From Acidobacteriota bacterium (GTDB lineage Bacteria; Acidobacteriota; Polarisedimenticolia; J045): a stretch of DNA of 6,923 bases. Of the stretch, positions 1 to 5,688 are shown piece after piece. The notes beneath the pieces are model-generated. The model was not told where the DNA came from and did not search any database. It was given only the letters and a program-made list of their open reading frames with translations. Position numbers and translations under genes: made by a program. How positions within the stretch are numbered: the first letter of the stretch is position 1; every line of letters begins with the position of its first letter. The stretch is taken from NCBI GenBank assembly GCA_027064265.1, contig JAMOQA010000516.1, positions 1 through 6,923 on the forward strand, read 5' to 3'.

Positions 1-66
1 TTCGAGGGCCACGGGATTCGCCCCTTCCGGCGGAACCCGGGGCGAGGAGGTGGCGGAGCCGGGCGG

Positions 67-120
67 GGTTGGTCCGGGAATGCGTCACTTCGCCGGGGGG
101 GTCGGTCCGTAAATGCGACA
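67..120 (-). repeat. CGCATT repeats, two copies in reverse orientation
   Basis: Read on the minus strand, the copy at 96-120 begins TGTCGCATT and continues with a CGGACCGAC-plus-C-run tail. The copy at 67-87 begins TGACGCATT and continues CCCGGACCAACC. Their TGNCGC ends lie 33 bp apart (87 and 120). The 96-120 copy matches the plus-strand copy at 209-233 in 23 of 25 positions by hand alignment, so the two form an inverted pair. The copies belong to the same family as the forward set at 178-295. Function is not shown by the sequence. A transposase or other DNA-binding protein site is the likeliest explanation. Confidence 0.8.
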
Positions 121-177
121 CCGCCCGGGCGCCGATCTCGCGAGGGGAGCCGATTTGCCCGGAAACGTGCCCGAACG

Positions 178-295
178 TGGCGCATTTTCGGGGGGACCCC
201 GCGAGGGGTGTCGCATTCTCGGACCGACCCCCCTCCCGATCTGTCGCATTTCCGGGGGACCCCCGCCCGGAGCGCCGCATTTGGAGGGACCCCCC
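178..295 (+). repeat. CGCATT repeats, four copies in forward orientation
   Basis: The copies are at 178-200 (TGGCGCATT), 209-233 (TGTCGCATT), 242-264 (TGTCGCATT) and about 273-295 (degenerate start, CGCCGCATT). Each CGCATT core is followed by a GG-rich then ACCCC-type tail. Two tail subtypes occur: CGGACCGACCCC (209 copy, like both reverse copies) and GGGGGACCCC or GAGGGACCCC (178, 242 and 273 copies). Unit-to-unit spacing is 31, 33 and 31 bp, close to three helical turns, so the cores lie on nearly the same face of the DNA. The spacers between copies are not conserved. Confidence 0.8.
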
Positions 296-342
296 TGCGC
301 GGGGGTGGTCGTCCCGCGTCCTCGCCCGCCCCGCCCGGGGCG

Positions 343-1845
343 TCAGTCGAGGTCGGCATCCTCGTAGAAGTGGCGGATCTCGTCGCAGCCGAAGAGGATC
401 GTCATCGTGACATGGTCGTGCAGCGCCTGCTCGAGCCCCTTCGCCTCGGGGTCCTCCCGCAGGACCTCGACCACCAGGTCCCCGAGGGTCCGCATCGCCG
501 CGCAGAACTCCTCCCGGGGGAAGCCCTGCTCCCGGCGGCGCTCGGCGAGGTCGCGGCAGTAGTTGATGAAGATCGTCTTCTCCGTGGTCAGCACGGCGTT
601 CGCCAGGTGCCGCAGGGCGAGCTGGTGCCGCCACGCGAGGCGCTCCGGGGGGATCTGCTGGTAGTGGGGGAACGTCTCGCGCCGGGCCGGATCGAGGATG
701 TACGCGGTGAACCGCTCGCGGATCTCCTCCTTGTGCTTCTCGATCAGCCGGTGGATCACCAGGTTCGGCCGGACGGTCACCTGCTTCATCGCGGCCCGGT
801 TCCGCCGGTGCCACTCCTCCGGCTCGGTCTTCAGGTTCGCGAGGAGGAACGGCAGGCGACGGGTGACCTCCAGCCATTCCCGGGGACGCCAGTCGAGGCG
901 CTTCCAGGTGCGCTCCGGGTTCACGGCCAGCTCGAGGTCGATGTACCGCGCCATCCAGGGCCGCTCGAACGGACGGTTGCCGAGCATGCGCCCCGCCAGG
1001 TCCCGCGCCCAGAGCCCGAGCCGGCAGAGCGGCTTCGGCACCAGGATCGGCCGGCGCCGCTCCCCGAACCAGGCGAGGGTCGCCATCTCGTAGAGCTCGA
1101 GCTGGGTCGTCGCCCCGCGCCCGCTGCAGAGCAGGACCTCGAGGGGCATGAGCTCATGGCGCCGCCCGAGCAGCCGCCGGAAGAAGCGCTGCACGTCCCG
1201 CACGTGGAGGTAGGGGATCGCCGAGCGGCCCCGCCCCGCCAGCATCCGGGCGTTCCACGCATCGGAAAGCCAGGTGGAGAGGAACGCGTAGAGCGGCGGG
1301 TACTCGCACCAGTCGGAGAAGAGCGCGGCGAAGCGGACGATCACCGACCGGAACGACTCCCGGTACTCGGCCAGCATCTCCTCGCCGATCCGTTTCGTCA
1401 CCGCGTAGACGTGGTCCCCGTCGAGGGGGCTCTCCTCGTCGACGAACTGCCCCCGCGGGGGAAACCGGCACCCGGCGACGGAGCTCGCGAAGACGAAGAG
1501 CCCCGGCCGGAGCCCTCGGCACTCGTCGAGCACGTTCCGCAGGCCGTCGACGTTCGTCCGCCAGTACTCCGGGTCGTCCTTCCCGGTGAAGTCGTAGTGG
1601 GCCGCCAGGTGGATCACCACGTCGACCGGCCCGTCGTCGCGGATCTCGCGGAAGACCGCCGCCAGGCGTTCCCGGTCGCAGATGTCGAGCTGGTACCAGC
1701 GGATGTTGGGGTGGATCGCCGCCCCGGCGCGGACCTGGGACCGGCGGCCCATCCCGTGGATGACCCACGAGTCCTTGAACGTCTCGAGGAGCGCCCGGCC
1801 GATGAACCCGGACGCCCCCGTGATCACCATCCGGGGGGGTCCCAT
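343..1845 (-). CDS. NAD-dependent epimerase/dehydratase (extended SDR) with helical C-terminal extension
   Basis: A 500-residue protein of the extended short-chain dehydrogenase/reductase family, the group that contains nucleotide-sugar epimerases and dehydratases. Residues 6-16 hold the Rossmann dinucleotide-binding motif VITGASGFIG. Residues 119-124 (FASSVA) supply the catalytic Ser, and the YxxxK pair is Y147/K151 (YAVTK). The SDR part ends near residue 340 (LDWRPREWLE), the usual length of the family. Residues ~355-500 are an additional, mostly helical region not found in ordinary epimerases (LIEKHKEEIRERF, later GFPREEF). The substrate cannot be told. I chose ATG 1843-1845 because GGAAGG lies 4 nt upstream and the nucleotide-binding fold begins at once. 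An upstream in-frame ATG at 1873-1875 would add 10 residues, but a TAGAAT -10-like box lies inside that stretch. The gene is divergent from the hyp operon and shows no evident link to hydrogenase. Confidence 0.88.
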   Translation of the reverse strand: MGPPRMVITGASGFIGRALLETFKDSWVIHGMGRRSQVRAGAAIHPNIRWYQLDICDRERLAAVFREIRDDGPVDVVIHLAAHYDFTGKDDPEYWRTNVDGLRNVLDECRGLRPGLFVFASSVAGCRFPPRGQFVDEESPLDGDHVYAVTKRIGEEMLAEYRESFRSVIVRFAALFSDWCEYPPLYAFLSTWLSDAWNARMLAGRGRSAIPYLHVRDVQRFFRRLLGRRHELMPLEVLLCSGRGATTQLELYEMATLAWFGERRRPILVPKPLCRLGLWARDLAGRMLGNRPFERPWMARYIDLELAVNPERTWKRLDWRPREWLEVTRRLPFLLANLKTEPEEWHRRNRAAMKQVTVRPNLVIHRLIEKHKEEIRERFTAYILDPARRETFPHYQQIPPERLAWRHQLALRHLANAVLTTEKTIFINYCRDLAERRREQGFPREEFCAAMRTLGDLVVEVLREDPEAKGLEQALHDHVTMTILFGCDEIRHFYEDADLD

Positions 1846-1849
1846 GGCA

Positions 1850-1855
1850 CCTTCC
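1850..1855 (-). promoter_or_regulatory. Ribosome-binding site of the epimerase gene
   Basis: On the minus strand GGAAGG (within GGGAAGGAAGG) stands 4 nt before ATG 1843-1845. It decides the start in favour of this ATG over the one 30 nt upstream. Confidence 0.55.
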
Positions 1856-1862
1856 TTCCCCC

Positions 1863-1868
1863 ATTCTA
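1863..1868 (-). promoter_or_regulatory. Candidate -10 box for the epimerase gene
   Basis: The minus strand reads TAGAAT, 5 of 6 matches to the sigma-70 -10 consensus, in otherwise extremely GC-rich DNA. Transcription would begin near 1856, giving a leader of about 11 nt that includes the ribosome-binding site. No convincing -35 hexamer is visible 16-18 bp upstream, so this rests on the -10 box and position only. Confidence 0.4.
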
Positions 1869-1894
1869 TCGGCATTCCCTTCCCCGGGCGCCGC

Positions 1895-1900
1895 TATACT
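1895..1900 (+). promoter_or_regulatory. Candidate -10 box for the hyp operon
   Basis: TATACT (5 of 6 to TATAAT) lies 31 nt before the hypA ATG, one of few AT-rich hexamers in the divergent gap. A start near 1907 would give a ~25-nt leader containing the hypA ribosome-binding site. The region 16-18 bp upstream has no good TTGACA match, and I see no sigma-54 type GG-N10-GC element, so activator dependence is possible but unproven. Confidence 0.45.
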
Positions 1901-1920
1901 TCCCACCCGGGCCCCGCGCC

Positions 1921-1926
1921 GGAAGG
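1921..1926 (+). promoter_or_regulatory. Ribosome-binding site of hypA
   Basis: GGAAGG stands 5 nt before ATG 1932, supporting the start that gives the conserved Met-His-Glu N-terminus. Confidence 0.7.
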
Positions 1927-1931
1927 ACGCC

Positions 1932-2330
1932 ATGCACGAGATGGGAATCGCCCTCGAGATCCACCGGGTCTGCCGCGAGGCGGTGGCGGGCCGGGGACCG
2001 GGGCGCATCGAGAAGGTCCGGGTCGCGGTGGGGGAACTCTCGGCCATCGAGCCCGACCTGCTTCGTTTCGCCTGGGAGGCGGTCACCCGGGAGACCACCG
2101 ACGAGGGTGCGGCGCTCGAGATCGAGTGGCACCGCACGGAGCAGGTCTGCCCCTCCTGCGGGCCGGTCCCGGACCGGGCGCCGGGCACCTGGCTGCGCCT
2201 GTGCCCCTCGTGCGGTGGCCCCCTCGAGCTCCGCGGGGGAACGGAACTCGAGGTGCTCGACCTCGTCTTCGCCGCCGAGGACGATCCGCCCGGGCCCGGC
2301 GGCGACGAACCAGGGGAGGAGAGCGCGTGA
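1932..2330 (+). CDS. hypA: HypA, nickel metallochaperone for [NiFe] hydrogenase
   Basis: A 132-residue HypA/HybF protein that delivers nickel to the hydrogenase large subunit in the cytoplasm, working with HypB. The N-terminus is MHEMGIA, and His2 is the conserved Ni(II) ligand, which needs this exact start. The structural zinc site is two CPSC motifs at C73/C76 and C91/C94. The linker of 14 residues between them is about the family norm. The region VRVAVGELSAIEPDLLRFAWE (residues ~34-54) is typical of the family. The protein is somewhat longer than the usual ~115 residues because of an acidic, Gly/Pro-rich tail after about residue 115. It is the first gene of the hyp operon, and its stop overlaps the hypB start by 4 nt. 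Identification is firm; the tail is of no known function. Confidence 0.96.
   Translation: MHEMGIALEIHRVCREAVAGRGPGRIEKVRVAVGELSAIEPDLLRFAWEAVTRETTDEGAALEIEWHRTEQVCPSCGPVPDRAPGTWLRLCPSCGGPLELRGGTELEVLDLVFAAEDDPPGPGGDEPGEESA
2313..2320 (+). promoter_or_regulatory. Ribosome-binding site of hypB
   Basis: GGGGAGGA, inside the end of hypA, lies 6 nt before GTG 2327. It fixes the hypB start at a GTG that overlaps the hypA stop codon. Confidence 0.7.
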
Positions 2331-3037
2331 GCAGCGACGAGCGCGACGGACGCCGGGTGACGCGGGACTTCGTCAGGATCCGCAAGAGCGCCCTCGCGGC
2401 CAACGACCGGGTCGCGGGCGAGCTGCGCGACCGTTTCCGGGACGCGGGCACCCTGGTCCTGAACCTGGTGTCCGCTCCCGGCTCGGGGAAGACGACCCTC
2501 CTCGAGCAGACCGTCCGGCGGCTGCGCGACGAGCTGTCCCTCGGGGTCCTCGAGGGGGACGTGGCCACGGAGCTGGACGCGGAGCGAATTCGCGCCCTCG
2601 GTGTGCCCGCGCGGCAGATCGTCACCGGCGGTGCCTGTCACCTCGAATCGCGCATCGTCCGCCGCGCCCTCGAGGAGGCGGAGTTCCCACCCCTCGACAT
2701 CCTGTTCATCGAGAACGTCGGCAACCTGGTCTGCCCGACGTCCTACGACCTGGGCGAAGACTTCAAGGTCGCCCTCGTCTCGGTCCCCGAGGGGGACGAC
2801 AAGCCGTTCAAGTACCCCGGCATCTTCCGCAGGGCGCTGATCGCCGTCGTCACCAAGGTCGACCTCTTGCCCCACTTCTCCTTCGACCTCGACCGGGTGC
2901 GGGAGCGGGTCGCCACCCTGAACCCGGCGGCCCGGTTCGTCGCCGTCTCGTCGACCACCGGCGAGGGGGTCGATGCCTGGTGCGACCTCCTGCGCGAGGC
3001 CCTCGCCGCCAAGCGGGAGGGCAGGCCCTGGCCGTGA
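2327..3037 (+). CDS. hypB: HypB, GTPase for nickel insertion into hydrogenase
   Basis: A 236-residue SIMIBI-class GTPase that drives GTP-dependent nickel transfer with HypA. The P-loop is SAPGSGKTT (residues 49-57). The switch region GDVATELDAERI follows, then the metal site of the G domain at C104/H105 (GGACHLES) with a third ligand at C136 (NLVCPTSYD). EGDDKPFKYP is a strong family signature, and TKVD at 176-179 is the guanine-specificity motif. The protein lacks both the N-terminal CxxCGC high-affinity nickel site and the His-rich stretch of some HypB proteins; the first ~20 residues are merely charged. It is thus the short type, which relies on the G-domain metal site. The GTG start overlaps the hypA stop (GTGA) and has a strong ribosome-binding site, indicating translational coupling. 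The stop likewise overlaps the hypF start. Confidence 0.96.
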   Translation: MSSDERDGRRVTRDFVRIRKSALAANDRVAGELRDRFRDAGTLVLNLVSAPGSGKTTLLEQTVRRLRDELSLGVLEGDVATELDAERIRALGVPARQIVTGGACHLESRIVRRALEEAEFPPLDILFIENVGNLVCPTSYDLGEDFKVALVSVPEGDDKPFKYPGIFRRALIAVVTKVDLLPHFSFDLDRVRERVATLNPAARFVAVSSTTGEGVDAWCDLLREALAAKREGRPWP

Positions 3038-5412
3038 GCGAACCGGGCGCGGGCCGGGGCCGTGCGCGCCTCCGCCTGGTCTGCCGGGGCGCGGTCCAGG
3101 GGGTCGGCTTCCGGCCCTTCGTCTTCCGGCTGGCCCGCGAGCTCCGCCTCGCCGGGTTCGTCCGCAACGGGCCGGAAGGGGTGACCCTCGAGGTCGAGGG
3201 TGCGGAAGAGGACGTCGAGGCCTTCGCCCGGCGCCTGCCGGCGGAACTCCCGCCCCTCGCCCGCCTCGACGGCCTCGCGCGGGAGCCGCTTCCGCCCCGG
3301 GGCGAGGAGGGCTTCACCGTCGTGGCGTCCCGGGAGGGCGCGCGGGAAGGGGCCCTGGTGCCCCCGGACGCCGCCCTGTGCGAGGACTGCCGGCGCGAGA
3401 TGGAGGACCCGGCGGACCGCCGGTACCGCTACCCGTTCACCGGGTGCGCCTCCTGCGGGCCGCGGTTCACGCTGGTGCGGGAGTTCCCCTGGGACCGGGC
3501 CCGCACGTCGATGGCGTGCTTCCCCCTCTGCGACGACTGCCGGCGGGAGTACGAGGACCCCGCGGACCGGCGCTTCCACACCGAGCCCCTCTGTTGCCCC
3601 GCGTGCGGGCCGCGCCCCTGGCTCGCGGACCGGGACGGACGCGAGCTCGCCCGCGAAGCCGACGCCCTCGACGAGGCGGCCCGTCTCCTCGCCGGGGGCG
3701 GGATCCTCGCGCTCAAGGGTCTCGGCGGGTTCCAGCTGGCCTGCCGCGCGGACCGGGAGGACGCGGTCGCGGAGCTGCGGCGGCGGAAGCGCCGCCCGGC
3801 CAAGCCGTTCGCGCTGATGGCCCGGGACCTCGCCGCGGCGGAGCGGCTGGTCCGGCTCCGGGGCGACGACCGGGAGCTGCTCGCGGGCCCCCGGGGGCCG
3901 ATCGTCCTCGCGCCGCGCCGGCCGGGCGCCCCCGTCGCCCCCGACGTCGCCCCCGGTCTCGGCGACCTGGGCGTGATGCTGCCGACGACTCCCCTGCACC
4001 TCGAGCTGTTCCGCCGCCTGCCCGCGGAGATCGACGCCCTGGTGATGACCTCGGGGAACCTCTCCGACGAGCCGATCGCCCGGGGCAACCGGGAGGCCAT
4101 CGCCCGGCTGGGCCGGCTCGCGGACGCCTTCCTGCTCCACGACCGGGACATCGTCCGCCGGCTCGACGACTCGGTGGTCCGCGCCGCGCCCGGCGGGCCG
4201 ATCCTCCTGCGCCGCGCCCGGGGCTGGGTCCCCGAACCGGTCCGGCTGCCGTTCGCCGTTCCGGAGCCCGTCCTCGCCGTCGGCGCCCACCTGCAGGTCG
4301 CCCCCTGCGCCATCGTCGGGGACCAGGCGTTCCCCGGGCAGCACGTGGGTGACCTCGACTCCGCCGAGGCCCGGGCCTTCCACCGGGAGGCCCTCGCGAC
4401 CCTCGAGGCGTTCCTCGAGGCGACCTGCCCGGTGATCGCGTGCGACCTGCACCCCGACTACGCGAGCACCTGGCTCGCCGAGGAACTCGCGGGGAAGCGC
4501 GGCACGACACCGGTACGGGTCCAGCACCACGTGGCCCACGCCGCCGCCGTGCTCGCGGAACACGGCGCCCTGCCCCTCGCGCCGGGAGAAACGGCCGCCG
4601 CGATCGCCCTCGACGGAACCGGCTGGGGCGAGGACGGCACCGCCTGGGGCGGGGAGTGGCTCCTCCTCCACGGCGACCCGCGGCACGAGCGCCGGGCGCG
4701 GATTGCGCCGATGCCCCTGGTCGGGGGAGAACGGGCCGTGCGGGAACCCTGGCGGATCGTCGCCGCCCTCCTCCCGGACCTCCCGTGGGAACGGCTGCCC
4801 CTCGGCGCGCTGGTCCCGCGGGAGACCCTCGCCGTGGTGGCCCGCCTCGCCGGGACGGGCGGGTGGCCGCTCGCGAGCGGCGCCGGCCGGCTCCTCGAGG
4901 CGGCGGGCGCGCTCCTCGGCCTCGCCGCGGAGAACCGGTACGAGGGCGAGGCGGCGATCCGGCTCGAGGCGCTGGCGTCGGCGGAGGTCGACCCGTGGGA
5001 GCTGGCCGCCGGCGGGACGTCCCTGCCCGACATGCCGGAGGTGACGCTGCCGGGGCCGGCGGACACCCTCGCCGAGTTCCCGTCCCGCGCCTTCCTCGCC
5101 GCCGCGGCGCGGCGCCTCCTCGACGGCGAACCTCCCGCCCGGGTCGCCGCCGCACTCCACGGCACCTTCTGCCGGCTGGCGACGGAGCTGGCGGCCCGCG
5201 CCTTCCCGCCCGGCGTCGCCGTGGCCCTCGGCGGCGGCTGCCTCGCCAACCGCCTGCTCTCCGTCGAGCTCTCCCGCCGGCTCGCCGGGGCGGGGTTCCG
5301 ACCGCTGCTGCCCCGCGCGGTTCCTCCCGGGGACGGGGGGATCGCCCTCGGGCAGGCGGTGCTCGCCGCCCGGACTGTCTCCCCCGGCTCCCCGGTGGAA
5401 CCGGTCGGCTAG
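3034..5412 (+). CDS. hypF: HypF, carbamoyltransferase for cyanide-ligand synthesis
   Basis: A 792-residue HypF, close to the usual 750-780. It uses carbamoyl phosphate and ATP to make carbamoyl-adenylate and passes the carbamoyl group to the C-terminal Cys of HypE, the first step toward the active-site CN ligands. Domains in order: acylphosphatase (~10-100; GAVQGVGFRPF, catalytic R27 and N45); two paired zinc fingers (~116-191; CEDC, CASC, CDDC, CPAC); YrdC-like adenylation domain (~210-400; LALKGLGGF, KRRPAKPFALM, SGNLSDEP from 340); Kae1/TobZ-like domain (~420-792; metal-binding HHVAHA 498-503, DGTGWGEDG from 527, GGGCLANR 733-740, PPGDGGIALGQ). Every catalytic motif is intact. The GTG start overlaps the hypB stop (GTGA). 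The nearest purine-rich element, GGGAGG, is 13 nt upstream, so initiation probably depends on coupling. The same frame stays open far upstream, but that extension overlaps hypA and hypB and has no HypF content. Confidence 0.97.
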   Translation: MSEPGAGRGRARLRLVCRGAVQGVGFRPFVFRLARELRLAGFVRNGPEGVTLEVEGAEEDVEAFARRLPAELPPLARLDGLAREPLPPRGEEGFTVVASREGAREGALVPPDAALCEDCRREMEDPADRRYRYPFTGCASCGPRFTLVREFPWDRARTSMACFPLCDDCRREYEDPADRRFHTEPLCCPACGPRPWLADRDGRELAREADALDEAARLLAGGGILALKGLGGFQLACRADREDAVAELRRRKRRPAKPFALMARDLAAAERLVRLRGDDRELLAGPRGPIVLAPRRPGAPVAPDVAPGLGDLGVMLPTTPLHLELFRRLPAEIDALVMTSGNLSDEPIARGNREAIARLGRLADAFLLHDRDIVRRLDDSVVRAAPGGPILLRRARGWVPEPVRLPFAVPEPVLAVGAHLQVAPCAIVGDQAFPGQHVGDLDSAEARAFHREALATLEAFLEATCPVIACDLHPDYASTWLAEELAGKRGTTPVRVQHHVAHAAAVLAEHGALPLAPGETAAAIALDGTGWGEDGTAWGGEWLLLHGDPRHERRARIAPMPLVGGERAVREPWRIVAALLPDLPWERLPLGALVPRETLAVVARLAGTGGWPLASGAGRLLEAAGALLGLAAENRYEGEAAIRLEALASAEVDPWELAAGGTSLPDMPEVTLPGPADTLAEFPSRAFLAAAARRLLDGEPPARVAAALHGTFCRLATELAARAFPPGVAVALGGGCLANRLLSVELSRRLAGAGFRPLLPRAVPPGDGGIALGQAVLAARTVSPGSPVEPVG

Positions 5413-5415
5413 AAT
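5410..5415 (+). promoter_or_regulatory. Candidate internal -10 box just upstream of hypC
   Basis: TAGAAT, whose first three bases are the hypF stop codon, ends 6 nt before the hypC ATG at 5422. That spacing places a transcription start at or within a base or two of the A of ATG, as in leaderless genes. There is no Shine-Dalgarno sequence in the preceding 20 nt. No clear -35 element is seen. The hexamer is the same as the candidate -10 of the epimerase gene. Confidence 0.35.
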
Positions 5416-5421
5416 GCCGGC

Positions 5422-5688
5422 ATGTGCCTCGCGATCCCGATGAAGCTGGTCGAGCGGACCGAGTTCGAGGGCATCGTCGAGCTGGACGGCGTCCGCCGGC
5501 GGGTCTCGCTGATGCTCCTGCCCGACGCCGAGGTCGGCGACCACGTCCTCGTCCACACGGGGTACGCCATCGGGAAGGTCGACGAGCGGGAGGCCGCGGA
5601 GATCCTGGAGCTCTTCCGCCGCTACGCCGACGAGGGGATCCACGAGTTCGGCGAGGAACCCCCGGGCGCACCCGGGGAGGAGCCGTGA
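5422..5688 (+). CDS. hypC: HypC, hydrogenase maturation chaperone
   Basis: An 88-residue HypC/HybG/HupF-family protein. It binds HypD as the scaffold for assembly of the Fe(CN)2CO group and carries that group to the hydrogenase large-subunit precursor. The N-terminus MCLAIPMKLV contains the essential Cys2, which becomes the iron ligand after Met removal. GDHVLVHTGYAIGKV (39-53) with H45 is the second family signature, in the small beta-barrel. Residues ~54-75 form the C-terminal helix, followed by a Pro/Glu/Gly-rich tail. The length is normal. It starts 9 nt after hypF, the only junction of this operon without overlap, and lacks an obvious ribosome-binding site. Its last codons overlap the hypD start. 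Confidence 0.96.
   Translation: MCLAIPMKLVERTEFEGIVELDGVRRRVSLMLLPDAEVGDHVLVHTGYAIGKVDEREAAEILELFRRYADEGIHEFGEEPPGAPGEEP
5660..5677 (+). promoter_or_regulatory. Hairpin overlapping the hypD ribosome-binding site
   Basis: A perfect 7-bp inverted repeat, CCCCGGG at 5660-5666 and CCCGGGG at 5671-5677, with a 4-nt loop CGCA. Its right arm shares GGGG with the hypD Shine-Dalgarno GGGGAGGA (5674-5681). In RNA it would partly hide that site until a ribosome translating the end of hypC opens it. GC-rich palindromes occur often by chance here, so the function is inferred. Confidence 0.4.
5674..5681 (+). promoter_or_regulatory. Ribosome-binding site of hypD
   Basis: GGGGAGGA, 3 nt before GTG 5685 (GGGGAGG plus AGCC gives 4-5 nt spacing depending on the register). 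It selects the GTG that overlaps the hypC stop. Confidence 0.65.

Larger units (their letters stand above)
1..342. other. Gene-free left margin carrying a repeat array
   Basis: I find no supportable coding region here. Frames stay open across it, but that is expected in such GC-rich DNA, and the translations are rich in Arg, Pro and Gly with no recognisable motif. The stretch holds the two sets of CGCATT repeats described separately (67-120 and 178-295), a 57-nt gap between them, and about 47 nt of GC-rich spacer before the 3' end of the minus-strand epimerase gene. Positions 1-66 could be the tail of something lying to the left, but no protein family is recognisable. Confidence 0.6.

Noticed and set aside
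1..66. Tail of a transposase or other gene entering from the left
   Set aside because: I translated both strands and found nothing recognisable in so short a stretch; an IstB C-terminus was considered, but no motif matches.
67..295. CRISPR array
   Set aside because: Repeats are imperfect, occur in both orientations, and leave only about 8-10 bp between units, far too short for spacers. No cas genes are seen.
327..342. Perfect palindrome CGCCCCG-CC-CGGGGCG directly after the epimerase stop, a possible terminator
   Set aside because: The loop would be only 2 nt (or the stem shortens to 5 bp), and no T-run follows on the minus strand. It does not meet the criteria for an intrinsic terminator, though Rho-dependent termination there is not excluded.
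1846..1875. Upstream ATG (1873-1875) as the epimerase start
   Set aside because: It would put a TAGAAT -10-like box inside the coding region and add 10 residues before a nucleotide-binding fold that normally starts at the N-terminus. The ATG at 1843-1845 has a well-placed ribosome-binding site.
1846..1931. Sigma-54 promoter for the hyp operon
   Set aside because: Hydrogenase operons often use one, but no GG-N10-GC element with the expected TGGC...TTGC context is visible in the gap.
208..3033. Long open stretch upstream of hypF in the same frame, seeming to give a protein of over 1,700 residues
   Set aside because: It overlaps the epimerase antisense and hypA/hypB in another frame, and its translation is low-complexity Arg/Pro/Gly with no domain. 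Stops are rare in all frames because of the high GC. HypF homology begins right after GTG 3034.
2743..5643. Very long minus-strand open frames opposite hypB, hypF and hypC
   Set aside because: They are mirror images of strongly coding plus-strand genes in GC-rich DNA. They show no motifs and have biased composition.
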